The position numbers and the translations under genes are program-made. Shown here one piece after another: positions 47,647 to 57,273 of a DNA stretch of 64,000 nt; the stretch's first letter is position 1, and each line of letters begins with the position of its first letter. The DNA lies in NCBI GenBank assembly GCA_014379625.1, contig JACMLJ010000045.1, positions 124,001 through 188,000 on the forward strand. Direction: 5' to 3'. The notes beneath the pieces are model-generated. The model had not been told where the DNA came from. It ran no database searches and saw only the letters and a program-made list of their open reading frames with translations. This DNA comes from Ferruginibacter sp. GTDB lineage: Bacteria; Bacteroidota; Bacteroidia; Chitinophagales; Chitinophagaceae.

Positions 47647-48852
47647 ATGAAAAAATGTTTTTTTATCCTCTGTATGTTTTGTTCACTGCTAACCTTTGCG
47701 CAGAAATTTGAAAACCTCGCACCCACACCTCCCATGGGCTGGAATAGCTGGAATACTTTTCAAACAAATATCAGTGAAAAATTAGTAATGGAAACTGCGG
47801 ATATGCTGGTATCATCGGGAATGAAGGCGGCAGGCTATACCTATCTCGTCCTGGATGATGGATGGATGGCTATGGAACGCAACCCAAAGACTGGCGACCT
47901 GATGGCTGATCCTAAAAAATTTCCGAATGGCATGAAAGCAGTTGCTGATTATGTGCACGCTAAAGGGTTGAAGTTTGGCCTGTACAATTGTGCCGGAACT
48001 AAAACCTGCGCCGGATATCCCGGTACCCGCGGTTATGAATACCAGGATGCAAGGTTGTACGCTTCTTTTGAAATAGATTATTTAAAATTCGACTGGTGCA
48101 GTGCGGATGGGCTCAATGCCAAAGAGTCCTATACTACCATGAGCAAGGCCCTTAAAGCCGCCGGGCGGCCTATTCTCTTCAGTCTTTGCGAATGGGGTAA
48201 TAGCAAACCCTGGAAATGGGCCACCAATATTGGCCAGATGTGGCGTACAACCGGTGATATTTCCAGGCAGTTTGATGGCATTGAGGATAAGGGAACTTAT
48301 CACAATACCGGCGTGATGAAAATTGTTGACCTGCAGGATACCCTCAGCCGCTTTGCAGGCCCCGGCCATTGGAATGACCCCGACATGCTTCAGGTAGGTA
48401 ATGGCATGACGCTTAGCGAAGACCGTACCCATTTTTCTATATGGTGCATGATGGCCGCGCCCCTGATCGCCGGTAATGATATCAGAAAAATGTCAAAAGA
48501 AACCCATGCTCTTTTAATTGATAAAGATGTACTTGCCATAGACCAGGATACACTCGGTGTACAGGGATTTAAATACAGTGATAAAGACAGCCTGCAAACC
48601 TGGTTCAAACCCCTGGGGAATGGTGCCTGGGCGGTTTGTTTTTTAAACCGTTCGGCAACGCCAAAGCAGGCACAGTTTAACTGGAAAGCAACAATGGTTA
48701 CTGATGCCGTTACCAAAACTTCGCTCAATGCGCAAACGGTTACCTACAAGATATTTGATGTTTGGACAAAAAAAAATGCGGGCACTACGGATAAAAATAT
48801 AAATGCTTCCGTAGCGCCGCACGATGTATTGATGCTGCGGTTGAGCAGATGA
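47647..48852 (+). CDS. GH27 alpha-galactosidase
   Basis: This 401-residue exported enzyme (signal peptide 1-19) removes terminal alpha-galactose, for example from galactomannan or galactosylated pectin side chains. It shows the family opening LAPTPPMGWNSWNTF at 24-38, YTYLVLDDGWMAMERN near 65, and LKFGLYNCAGTKTCAGYPG near 108. The nucleophile is in DYLKFDWC (D149) and the acid/base in MWRTTGDISRQFDG (D204). The usual C-terminal beta-sandwich completes it (ending HDVLMLRLSR). It is the first of three plus-strand genes, followed after 98 bases by a GH2 gene. A tandem repeat sits in its leader. Alpha-N-acetylgalactosaminidase, arabinopyranosidase or isomaltodextranase activities exist in the family but are less likely. 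Confidence 0.95.
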   Translation: MKKCFFILCMFCSLLTFAQKFENLAPTPPMGWNSWNTFQTNISEKLVMETADMLVSSGMKAAGYTYLVLDDGWMAMERNPKTGDLMADPKKFPNGMKAVADYVHAKGLKFGLYNCAGTKTCAGYPGTRGYEYQDARLYASFEIDYLKFDWCSADGLNAKESYTTMSKALKAAGRPILFSLCEWGNSKPWKWATNIGQMWRTTGDISRQFDGIEDKGTYHNTGVMKIVDLQDTLSRFAGPGHWNDPDMLQVGNGMTLSEDRTHFSIWCMMAAPLIAGNDIRKMSKETHALLIDKDVLAIDQDTLGVQGFKYSDKDSLQTWFKPLGNGAWAVCFLNRSATPKQAQFNWKATMVTDAVTKTSLNAQTVTYKIFDVWTKKNAGTTDKNINASVAPHDVLMLRLSR

Positions 48853-48950
48853 TGTTTGAAAAGGAATGTTCAGGCGCTATGCCAAAAAAATCTGCAATAT
48901 GAATTATGGCCGGATACCGAACCCTTGCCCGCTTAAACCAAATACAAAAA

Positions 48951-51821
48951 ATGAAGAAGCACCCATTATTGACGGCGATATTGATCGCGAATTTTTGCTC
49001 CCTGTTTTCGCAAAGCCCTATCGGCAATTCCTTAAGGGAGCATTTACCCATGGATGCCGGTTGGCGCTTTGCCTTTGGCCATCCCAGCGATACCAAAAAA
49101 GATTTTAACAATGGCACGGGGTACTTCTCCTATTTAACCAAGGCAGGCTTTGGCGATGGTGCCGCAGCATCCAATTTTGATGACCGAACCTGGCGAAAAC
49201 TTGACCTGCCGCACGACTGGGCAGTAGAACAACCATTTAGTGAACAGGGCAGCTTTAGTCATGGATTTAAAGCCATTGGCCGCAATTTTCCGGATGCGAG
49301 TATTGGCTGGTACCGCAAAACCTTCCTGGTGCCGGCCACCGATTTGGGCAGGCGTATCAGCATTGCATTTGATGGAGTGTACCGGAATAGTATCGTATGG
49401 GTAAATGGCCACTACTTAGGTTTACATCCAGGCGGTTACCTGGGTTTTGAATATGATATCAGCGCATACTTAAATTATGGCGGTGAAAACACCATCGCAG
49501 TAAGGGCAGATGCCACCATGGAGGAAGGATGGTTTTATGAAGGTGCGGGCATTTACCGCCATGTATGGCTCAATAAAACGAATGCGCTGCATGTGGCCAC
49601 CAACGGTACTTACGTCACCACAAAACCGGCAGATCAATCAACAACCGTCCAGATAGCTACTACGATTAATAACGATGCGATAACAACAAATGGTTTTACC
49701 ATTTCACAAACCATTGCAGATGAAAAGGGTAAAACGGTTGCCACTAAAAATATTCAGCAATTGAGTTTACCGGCAATGAATAATAAAACATTTTCCTGCA
49801 ATATTAATATTACCAATCCTACACTCTGGAGTATTGAAAATCCGTACCTGTATTCACTAACAACAGTGGTGCAGCAGGATGGAAAAACGGTTGATACCTA
49901 CAACACGGTATTTGGTATCCGCACGATACGCTTTGATAAGAATGAAGGTTTCTTTTTAAATGGCAAACACGTAAAAATCATGGGCACCAACAATCACCAG
50001 GATCATGGGGGTGTTGGTTCAGCCATGCCGGATGCCTTACAGGATTTCAGGATAAAGACATTGAAAAGCTTTGGCTCCAATGCCTACAGGTGCAGCCACA
50101 ACCCGCCCACACCTGAGTTGCTGGATGCCTGCGACCGGTTGGGGATGCTGGTAATTGATGAAAACAGGCTAACAGGAATTACACAAACACACCTGGAAGA
50201 TGTAAAGCGGCTAATTGAAAGAGATAGGAACCATCCAAGCATTATTAGCTGGAGTATCGGCAACGAAGAATGGGGTATTGAAAATAGCGTCATTGGTGCG
50301 AGAATAGCCACCACCATGCAGGCTTTTGTAAAATCAATGGATAGTACAAGGCCGGCCACCTATGCTTTTAGCGGTGGTATAGGAAGCAAGGGCATTACTA
50401 CGGTGATGGAGCTGCTGGGCATTAATTATGTGATCAATAAAAGTACCGACGAACAGCACAAACTATTTCCTGAACAGGCTTTGTGGGGAACAGAGGAAGG
50501 TAGTACCCATGCTACCCGTGGCGCTTATTTCAGGGATGATGCAAAACATATTATCCCGGCTTACGACAAACCGCCCAGCAAGAGTTTTCTAAGCATTGAA
50601 CAGGGCTGGAAACATTATGCAAACCGTCCGTACCTGGCTGGTATGTTTATCTGGACAGGTTTCGATTACCGTGGCGAACCTACGCCTTATGGCTGGCCCT
50701 CTATCAATTCTTATTTTGGTATGGTAGATCTGTGCGGCTTTCCAAAAGATGATACCTGGTACCTGAAATCGTGGTGGACAAAAGAAACCACGCTGCACAT
50801 TTTACCACATTGGAACTGGGCAGGCAAAGAAGGACAACCCATAGAGGTATGGGCCTACAGCAATTGCGATGAAGTAGAATTATTTTTAAACAAAAAAAGC
50901 CAGGGCAAAAAGAAGATGGAACTCAATAGCCATTTGGAATGGATGGTAAATTATGCCCCCGGCACACTTGAAGCGGTAGGTTATAAGAATGGGAAAAAAA
51001 TAATAACCGATAAAGTAAATACTACCAAAGAAGCAGTCGCGATCAATATGGTTTCCGACAGAAATGTTATAGCAGGAAATAGCACTGACGTCGCCATCAT
51101 TGCGGTGGAGGTAAAAGATAAAAATGGTTTGCATGAACCAACGGCGGATCATGAAATAACATTTTCTGTTCAGGGGCCCGGAAAAATAATAGCTGTAGGC
51201 AATGGTAATCCCACTTCGCTTGAACCGGATAAATACCTGGAAGGGATCAAAGTAATAAAAATTGAAAACCTGAAGGAGAAAGCGGTTGACAATATCAACA
51301 GCCATGCAGAAGCCGCCGCTGATTATAATGATGCTGACTGGAAGCGTGCTTTTACAGATGAACGCAATGAGCAATTTTCAAAAGAAGTAAAGGCATTGGC
51401 CTATCGCGGAAGTTTTGTACTGCCTGCATTAACAGGCAGGGAAGTAATTACATTTTTCTACAATTGTATCGGTGTGGAGCAAACGCTTTTTATCAATGGC
51501 AAACAAATAGCCGCTAATATAAAAGAAGCCGACAAGAATGGATATTTACTGGATGCTTCCGGCCTGCGTGAAGGCGCTAACAGCGTTGCCATTTTTGCAA
51601 CGCCCATCATAAAAAAACAATCCTGGGATAATATAAACACCAACACCGGGCAACTACAGGTACTTACACCGGCACCAGTTTACAAACGAAAATTATTTAA
51701 TGGCCTTGCACAGGTGATTGTGCAATCAACCGGGGAGGAGGGTGATATTATATTAACCGGCACGGGGAAAGGATTACAACCTTTTTCTTTAAAAATAGAA
51801 GCGAAGAAAATTAAGAATTAG
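48951..51821 (+). CDS. GH2 beta-galactosidase with DUF4982
   Basis: The ATG at 48951 yields 956 residues with a signal peptide (MKKHPLLTAILIANFCSLFS); an in-frame ATG 45 bases earlier adds a charged leader and is rejected. GH2 domains in order are: sugar-binding (WRKLDLPHDWAVEQPF near 81, GWYRKTFLVP), Ig-like (LWSIENPYLYSL), and barrel with the acid/base in IISWSIGNEEWG (E439) and the nucleophile in ALWGTEEGST (E515 or E516). A DUF4982 domain follows (EVWAYSNCDEVELFLNKKSQG), then a bacterial Ig-like domain and a galactose-binding-like tail. This form is common in Bacteroidota PULs acting on galactans. Its last codons overlap a simple AATTAAG repeat. It sits between GH27 and a six-hairpin enzyme. 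Confidence 0.92.
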   Translation: MKKHPLLTAILIANFCSLFSQSPIGNSLREHLPMDAGWRFAFGHPSDTKKDFNNGTGYFSYLTKAGFGDGAAASNFDDRTWRKLDLPHDWAVEQPFSEQGSFSHGFKAIGRNFPDASIGWYRKTFLVPATDLGRRISIAFDGVYRNSIVWVNGHYLGLHPGGYLGFEYDISAYLNYGGENTIAVRADATMEEGWFYEGAGIYRHVWLNKTNALHVATNGTYVTTKPADQSTTVQIATTINNDAITTNGFTISQTIADEKGKTVATKNIQQLSLPAMNNKTFSCNINITNPTLWSIENPYLYSLTTVVQQDGKTVDTYNTVFGIRTIRFDKNEGFFLNGKHVKIMGTNNHQDHGGVGSAMPDALQDFRIKTLKSFGSNAYRCSHNPPTPELLDACDRLGMLVIDENRLTGITQTHLEDVKRLIERDRNHPSIISWSIGNEEWGIENSVIGARIATTMQAFVKSMDSTRPATYAFSGGIGSKGITTVMELLGINYVINKSTDEQHKLFPEQALWGTEEGSTHATRGAYFRDDAKHIIPAYDKPPSKSFLSIEQGWKHYANRPYLAGMFIWTGFDYRGEPTPYGWPSINSYFGMVDLCGFPKDDTWYLKSWWTKETTLHILPHWNWAGKEGQPIEVWAYSNCDEVELFLNKKSQGKKKMELNSHLEWMVNYAPGTLEAVGYKNGKKIITDKVNTTKEAVAINMVSDRNVIAGNSTDVAIIAVEVKDKNGLHEPTADHEITFSVQGPGKIIAVGNGNPTSLEPDKYLEGIKVIKIENLKEKAVDNINSHAEAAADYNDADWKRAFTDERNEQFSKEVKALAYRGSFVLPALTGREVITFFYNCIGVEQTLFINGKQIAANIKEADKNGYLLDASGLREGANSVAIFATPIIKKQSWDNINTNTGQLQVLTPAPVYKRKLFNGLAQVIVQSTGEEGDIILTGTGKGLQPFSLKIEAKKIKN

Positions 51822-52037
51822 GAATTAAGAATTATAAACCATTGGTAGTTAAAAATAAAAAGTAGTACCCGGATATTAAATGCTCCCCTATGTTTTCGTC
51901 CCGGCGGCCTGAGTTTGTAAATCATCATTTCATCCGACAGCTATTGGATTTTAAACAGTTGCTTAGCGAATAGTATACCGTGTTAATATAATAATTGCAA
52001 CAGCCTTTTTTTGGATAGAAGCATAATACATTAAATT

Positions 52038-53456
52038 ATGAAAAAGTTATTACTTTATTTTCTGTTACTAATATCAGGCAACTTGTTTGCCCAAAAAATT
52101 ATTTGCGATAATACTGATTTTGCGGATGCGTACAAGCTTGCGATCAATACGGTTGATATTAATGTACGAAGGGGAATCTTAGCTGCCGGTACTGAATATG
52201 GTGGCGAGTGGACAAGGGATATTTCCATTAACTCATGGAATGGCGTAAGCCTGCTAAGACCCGAAGTGGCTGAAAAATCGTTGTGGAGCGTAACGATCAA
52301 TAAGGATACGATTGGTCACCAATACTGGGATAAAATATTGTGGGCGATAGCAGCCTGCAATCACTACCAGGTAACCGGCGACAAAGTATTTCTTAAACAG
52401 GCCTACACCTGTTCGGCCAATACCATGAAGGAACTCGAGCATTCCACTTTTGATAGTAAGTACGGCTTATTTATGGGGCCATCCGTTTTTAACGATGGCA
52501 TCGCGGCTTATCCTGAGCCTGTTTATGAGCCATTGAATTTTTCCGGCGGCGTGCTTGACCATAAAGGTTCATACCATATTAAATGCTTGAGCACTAATTC
52601 GGTTTACTATGCAGCATATATTGCTTTAAGCAATATGAGTGGTATTTTAAATATAGACAAAGCTATTACCGAGGGCTATCTGCAAAAGGCGGAAACCCTG
52701 AAAAAAAATATACTGGCAAATTTTTATGACAAGGAAAAAAATACATTCAGTTATTTAATTGATCAGAACGGCAAGCTTGCCAATTACCAGGAAGGTCTGG
52801 GGATTTCATTCGTAGTAATGTTCGGCATATTGGATGGTGAAAAGGCGAATCAACTGGTTGGCAATGCGGTGGTGTCCAAATACGGTATCACTTCAGTATA
52901 TCCTGATTTGCCAAGATATTCCGCTGAAAAACCGGGCAGGCACAATAATATTATCTGGCCCATGGTAAACGGTTTTTTTGCCAATGCAGCCGTTGTTGCC
53001 GGTAATTATAAAATGTTTACCAATGAATTAAACGGCCTTACCCGGCTTGCGCTTGATGCTGATAAAGGTGATTATAATTTCAGGGAAATTTTTAACCCCT
53101 ATTCCGGTAAACCCGATGGTGGTTACCAGGCATGGGGAGAAGAACGCCCCAATTATCACTGGGCGTCCTGTACGGTACAAACATGGTCGGCAACGGCTTA
53201 CCTCAATATGATCCACTACGGTTTGGCCGGTATCCGTGTCCAAAATGATGGCATTTCATTTTCACCGTACCTGCCCCAAAATGTACATTACCTGGAGCTA
53301 AGCGATATTAAGTATCGTCAATCCGTTTTGAAAATTATTATTAAAGGAAATGGCTCAACAATAAAATCGTTTCTGGTAAATGGCAAACCGCAGTCAGGCC
53401 ACCACATAGACTCAACAATTAAAGGCGCCAATAAAATTACTATTGTGCTGGGATAA
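52038..53456 (+). CDS. Exported six-hairpin glycosidase (MGH1/GH63-like)
   Basis: This 472-residue protein has a signal peptide (1-18). The chain reads as an (alpha/alpha)6 barrel. It has AGTEYGGEWTRDISINSWNGVSLLRPE near 47 (the W-x-RD motif of clan GH-G-like enzymes), ILWAIAACNHYQVTGDKVFL near 103, YSAEKPGRHNNIIWPMVNGFFANAA near 290, and HWASCTVQTWSATAYLNMIHYGL near 370, then a short beta tail (DGISFSPYLPQNVHYL). This resembles the MGH1-like, GH63-type and amylo-alpha-glucosidase-type proteins. Candidate acids lie in the WTRD region and in EIFNPYSGKPDGG/GEERP, but the substrate is not readable. It follows the GH2 gene after 216 bases on the same strand and may share its transcript. Confidence 0.7.
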   Translation: MKKLLLYFLLLISGNLFAQKIICDNTDFADAYKLAINTVDINVRRGILAAGTEYGGEWTRDISINSWNGVSLLRPEVAEKSLWSVTINKDTIGHQYWDKILWAIAACNHYQVTGDKVFLKQAYTCSANTMKELEHSTFDSKYGLFMGPSVFNDGIAAYPEPVYEPLNFSGGVLDHKGSYHIKCLSTNSVYYAAYIALSNMSGILNIDKAITEGYLQKAETLKKNILANFYDKEKNTFSYLIDQNGKLANYQEGLGISFVVMFGILDGEKANQLVGNAVVSKYGITSVYPDLPRYSAEKPGRHNNIIWPMVNGFFANAAVVAGNYKMFTNELNGLTRLALDADKGDYNFREIFNPYSGKPDGGYQAWGEERPNYHWASCTVQTWSATAYLNMIHYGLAGIRVQNDGISFSPYLPQNVHYLELSDIKYRQSVLKIIIKGNGSTIKSFLVNGKPQSGHHIDSTIKGANKITIVLG

Positions 53457-54052
53457 CGGAGATAACCTTCGGGGAGTATCGGCTAATAATTAGGAATAGC
53501 AAAAAATAAAACAAATAAATTTCATAACTCCTGATCCTTCGCGAATTAAAATCGTCGATAAAAACCCTGCAAGGGTTTAATTTGAATAGCCCCGGGTGAA
53601 ACCCGAGGATGTAATGTTTCAGTTTAAACAACCCCAACGGGGTTGAATATAAAAAGAAGTAATGATTCAACCCCAACGGGGTTGTTAAGATATAATATGA
53701 ATAACCATGGGTTTCACCCAGGGCTATTCATATTCAAGCCCTTCAGGCTTTTACCTGCATGTTTAATTTGCGAACCTCCACAATTTCTAGTACTTGTTTT
53801 ATGATACAGGTAAGGAGTTCTGAATTTAACAATACAATGAAGTGTGAAACGCGTTCCCCCCTGCCATTATAGTTTCCCGCCGCCAATTGCAAAAAGTAAA
53901 AAATTTTCTGTTTTCATAAAACATATTTTATCGGAGATAATTTTTTTGTTAGCTGCTTTAATTTTTATAGTCCATTCGGCTGCTATTGGTTTGGCAGCAG
54001 GGATACATTTCATATTTATTGACTGCAGTTGAGGTGCAAGTCCAGGCATTAT
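53457..54052. other. 596-base convergent gap filled with palindromes
   Basis: No gene. Two convergent operons end here (plus-strand six-hairpin gene, minus-strand CE8 gene). The left half carries the six-palindrome cluster at 53562-53750; the right half (53760-54052) shows no clear feature. Confidence 0.6.
53562..53750. repeat. Symmetric cluster of six palindromic elements
   Basis: In order: AAACCCTGCAAGGGTTT (53562-53578); an arm beginning AATAGCCCCGGGTGAAACCC (53585-53604); CAACCCCAACGGGGTTG twice, identical (53629-53645 and 53668-53684); the inverted copy of the second arm (53707-53728, matching at 21 of 22 bases); and AAGCCCTTCAGGCTT (53736-53750). The outer arms enclose the twin 17-base palindromes like a nested structure. 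Such units recur in Bacteroidota genomes; an insertion of mobile REP-like elements or a bidirectional transcription stop are both possible. Confidence 0.8.
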
Positions 54053-55000
54053 TTAATCAAAGGGTTTCCAATCGCCCAGGATATTGTTTAATGTATACTG
54101 TTTGGCATCCTCATCTGTTAATTGATGCGACCAGGTATAACGCTTACCGGGGTCGCCACCTTTACCGGTACTTTTATATTCGGCATAATAAGCTGTCTGT
54201 TCATTTTCCGTTTTGCCCCAATTGTTCCAACCTTCGGGCTTTATGTGTTCACCCATATTGCATTGCAGAAAAACTGTTTTTGCAAAGGGGCGCCAGGGCC
54301 TTCCCAATATAACGGAGCCGGGTGGCGAATCAGCGGTTAATTTGCAGTTGATAAATACATAGCCAAACCTGCTGTTTTCAGGAGTGGATGCTGCCGTTAC
54401 TGCGCCCCCCTTCAATTTGCTGTGCAGGATACAATGCTCAAAAACAGCCGTGGCAGCACCAAAAATAAAATCAACCGTGCCTTCAATGTAGCAGTCTTTA
54501 TAGTATTGTAAACCGGCGCCTTTGGTATATAATGTATCCTGGAAACCAAGGAAACGGCAATTTTTGAATGCCACCATTTTACCCGTTACATTTACTGCAA
54601 CGGCCTGCCCAACCGGACCTGAAGAATTTTCAAAGCTGATATTTTCAAAACTGATATTATCGCCGTTAACAAAAATGGATGATGAACCGGTGGTACCAAA
54701 GTCTTTTCCGGCGCTGTCTTTTTTTGAACTGTAATTATCAAAAGTGAACGTTGTATTTTCCGCATTTTCGCCAATGAATGTGATAAATGCTTTTGCTGCC
54801 GGTATAGTAATACATTCTTTATAGATACCCTTTTTTATATAAATAATAAACAGTCTGGTATTACCGTCCGGCGCTGCATTAACGGCAGCCTGTACGGTGG
54901 TAAAATCACCGCTTCCATCCTTTGCCACTACTTTTTTGGTTTGGCCAAAAAGCAATGCGGTACTCATCATTAAAATGAAGGAAATAAATATTTTTTTCAA
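54053..55000 (-). CDS. CE8 pectin methylesterase, TTG start
   Basis: This enzyme removes methyl esters from homogalacturonan, exposing it to lyases and GH28. The 315 residues start with TTG at 54998-55000; no ATG lies just upstream, and the TTG gives a proper signal peptide (KKIFISFILMMSTALLFGQ), whereas the first internal ATG would lose the lysines. Family motifs are VVAKDGSGDFTTVQAAVNAAP near 24, the GXYXE-type KGIYKE near 57, GFQDTLY (D155), GTVDFIFG (D177) and ILGRPWR (R234, W236), which are the catalytic Asp pair and Arg. It lies 21 bases after PL10, the last gene of the pectin cluster. Confidence 0.94.
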   Translation of the reverse strand: MKKIFISFILMMSTALLFGQTKKVVAKDGSGDFTTVQAAVNAAPDGNTRLFIIYIKKGIYKECITIPAAKAFITFIGENAENTTFTFDNYSSKKDSAGKDFGTTGSSSIFVNGDNISFENISFENSSGPVGQAVAVNVTGKMVAFKNCRFLGFQDTLYTKGAGLQYYKDCYIEGTVDFIFGAATAVFEHCILHSKLKGGAVTAASTPENSRFGYVFINCKLTADSPPGSVILGRPWRPFAKTVFLQCNMGEHIKPEGWNNWGKTENEQTAYYAEYKSTGKGGDPGKRYTWSHQLTDEDAKQYTLNNILGDWKPFD

Positions 55001-55021
55001 TGGAATGTTTTTTTGTGCTGA

Positions 55022-56062
55022 TCAATTATTTACATTCTTTTTATCCCAGGACGGAAAATCTGTCTCCAATAATTTCTTTGCCCAGGCACCGTACCAGGCA
55101 TAACCGTTGCGGCGCTCATAGCCTATGTCCTGCATTGAATATTTCACAATACCGTCTCTATCACAAAAGAACGGTTTGTTGGTGCCGATCTCATAATACC
55201 TTGCCCATATAGTTGATGTATTATCCGCTACCAATTGTTTGTCTTTTCCCTTTTCTGTATCCGGTGCAGGAATATCGACCACTTTATACCCGGTGATCTG
55301 TACCAGCCGGAGCCATTCAACACCCTTATTAACAGCTTCTATTACCTGCGGCGATGGATTTGGCTGGGACATTAAAAACTCAATGATATTTACTGTTTCA
55401 GAACCACTTAACGAAGGTAATTCATAAGCCCTGGCTTTGGCTGGCTTTAGTGTGAACTCATCGTATTGCTGGCACCAGGCGGTCAGCTTTCCGTCTACCC
55501 TGATCTGTGTTTTTATGATACAATCAATCCCTTTGCTTACTGCATCGGCACTGGGTTCAATTAATGCTTCGTTTACTGTTTCCAGGTCGTTTTGTTTCAG
55601 GGCCACATCCTGCAAAATCCGCAAGGCGTTGATCATGGCATTGTCGTTAAAGGTTACCTGCCCCCTGTAAGAACTTCTATCCGGGTAATACTGGGGCCAT
55701 CCCCCATTTTTATATTGTGCCTTCAGCAGGTAGCGGACACCGTTTTCAGCCGCAGCAAGGTATTTGGGATTGCTGATCTTTTTATAGGTGCGTACCAGGT
55801 ACCTGATCTCTTTGGTAGTAGAACCATTGTCGATATTGGCATCGTCTTTCTTAGCCTCCATTGCGATATCGGTTTTTTGATCTGCAGAAAATTCAACATT
55901 ATAGCTGAATGATTTTCCTTTGAACTGCTTTGACCAGCCTCCGCTACCTCTTTGAAACAGCAGCATATTATCGGCCTGCAGGTCCTGGGCATCCACCTGT
56001 GCAAAAAACGAACAGGCAATAAAACTTACAATGATGTTTGATAAATTTTTAGCGGGTTTCAT
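55022..56062 (-). CDS. PL10 pectate lyase
   Basis: This exported enzyme (346 residues, signal peptide 1-25) cleaves de-esterified homogalacturonan by beta-elimination. It is made almost wholly of alpha-helices, as in PL10. It shows MLLFQRGSGGWSKQFKGK near 33, DDANIDNGSTTKEIRYLVRTYKKISNP near 72, AQYKNGGWPQYYPDRSSYRGQVTFNDNAMINALRIL near 113, and the C-terminal FFCDRDGIVKYSMQDIGYERRNGYAWYGAWAKKLL, all strongly conserved in the family. GGWPQYYP and FNDNAM probably form the substrate cleft. It lies between the truncated GH127 and CE8 genes on the minus strand, spaced for co-transcription with CE8. Confidence 0.95.
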   Translation of the reverse strand: MKPAKNLSNIIVSFIACSFFAQVDAQDLQADNMLLFQRGSGGWSKQFKGKSFSYNVEFSADQKTDIAMEAKKDDANIDNGSTTKEIRYLVRTYKKISNPKYLAAAENGVRYLLKAQYKNGGWPQYYPDRSSYRGQVTFNDNAMINALRILQDVALKQNDLETVNEALIEPSADAVSKGIDCIIKTQIRVDGKLTAWCQQYDEFTLKPAKARAYELPSLSGSETVNIIEFLMSQPNPSPQVIEAVNKGVEWLRLVQITGYKVVDIPAPDTEKGKDKQLVADNTSTIWARYYEIGTNKPFFCDRDGIVKYSMQDIGYERRNGYAWYGAWAKKLLETDFPSWDKKNVNN

Positions 56063-56162
56063 TTTGTATTTTTTAGATTCAATTGCATTGCTAATTATAG
56101 AAAAGATTTGATAGGCTCATAAATTTTCTTGCTTATTTCAATTGCTTTATAAAATCGGACTG

Positions 56163-56279
56163 CTATTCGCGCCACGCTGGAGGTAAAGAAACAGGTACTC
56201 CTGGTGCTGTGTAAGTACGAATAGTTTGCCCTGCACTTTCACCTAAAAAGGGAAGTTTCGTGCTAAATTCAGGTAATCT
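56163..56279 (-). pseudogene. Orphan C-terminal coding remnant, 38 codons
   Basis: Between the GH127 fragment and PL10, the minus strand carries a frame of 38 codons plus stop, bounded by stops and without a start. Its translation has a convincingly protein-like tail (FLGESAGQTIRTYTAPGVPV, then LPPAWRE). I do not recognise the family. Together with the truncated GH127 just upstream it suggests a deletion joining two genes and removing the middle of both. Confidence 0.4.
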
Positions 56280-56305
56280 TTAGTTCCTCATTATGAATAC
56301 CATTC

Positions 56306-57184
56306 TTAATGAATAATAATGCTGCTCCTGTCCACCCGCTGAAGCAGGTTATCCAGTAAAGAGCGCTGCGAAAAACGCCGGGCAAGCTGCAGGTACTTTT
56401 TGTCCCCGGTTAAAGCGAATACATCTGCAAAGGATTCATTCATACCACCGTGTTCAGTTTGAAGAAGGGATTGTACCTGTGCATCGGAGAGCCCTGAAGT
56501 CAGGTTAATACACCAGTCCGCAAACTCAACAACCATTTGTCTGGCATTGCTAATACCACCGATCCTGTAGGCATCCAATAAGCCTGCATAGGTTTTATGA
56601 ATATTATAAAATGGCACCCATTTCTTTTTGAACGAATTACCGGCTGCATTAAAATTGCCGTTTTTCACCTCTGCCCACATCGCCCTGCCACCGGGTATAC
56701 CTCCAATATAGCCGTTGCCATTGGCCCTCTGGCAGCTATCCAGCATCAGGACCATATAGTTAAGCCTTTGCAGCACATTTTGATTTCCTGTTGCTGCATA
56801 CATATTTGCCAATGCAGATAGGTAGTGTCCACCGGTATGCCCATCAAGACCTGAACTTTCCCAGTTGCCATAGGCTGCGGCTTTCCATGAGATGCCGGCT
56901 TCCTTCATAAACGGTGCAAGCAAACGATCAGGATCAAGCAACATAATATAAGACAGGTCTGTTTGCTGTGCATCTTTGAAAGGTCCGTCAAGCAGGCGAA
57001 CCGCATATAAAGGGAAAGGCTGCAGCACTTGCTTCGACATTTGCGAAAAGGCAGGTTGAAATGACGAAAAGCATGCACATAGTATAGACAGGGTTGCACA
57101 GATCATTCTTTGTTTATTCCCCTGGTAAAAAAAACAGGCAGCAAAGCCCGGACTGATACTTGAAATAGTTTTAAACGATTTCAT
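56306..57184 (-). pseudogene. GH127 beta-L-arabinofuranosidase, C-terminally truncated
   Basis: The 292 codons match the N-terminal half of GH127, whose members are usually 600-800 residues. An N-terminal signal is followed by PLYAVRLLDGPFKDAQQTDLSY near 58, LLAPFMKEAGI, WESSGLDGHTGGHYLSALANMYAATGN near 112, VPFYNIHKTYAGLLDAYRIGGI near 190, TEHGGMNESFADVFALTGDKKYL near 243, and LLDNLLQRVDR. It then stops at TAA after IIIH, exactly where the family normally continues into the ALTGLHANT-like region. The zinc and nucleophile cysteines and the second half are missing, so activity is doubtful. GH127 enzymes remove beta-arabinofuranose from pectic side chains or hydroxyproline glycans, which fits the location. 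Confidence 0.8.
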
Positions 57185-57273
57185 ATATTATTTTGGAATT
57201 ACCTTATTATTTATTGAAAAGAAATTTGGTATAACATCTTAGGGGTGATGAATATTTTTTCTTTTTCGGCTCC

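Noticed and set aside
50886-51374. Minus-strand open frame of 162 codons opposite GH2
   Set aside because: It is antisense to conserved GH2/DUF4982 sequence; the aromatic-rich translation is typical of a shadow.
53562-53750. Palindrome cluster as an attachment site or CRISPR
   Set aside because: No integrase or cas gene and units are of several different kinds; better read as REP-like elements.
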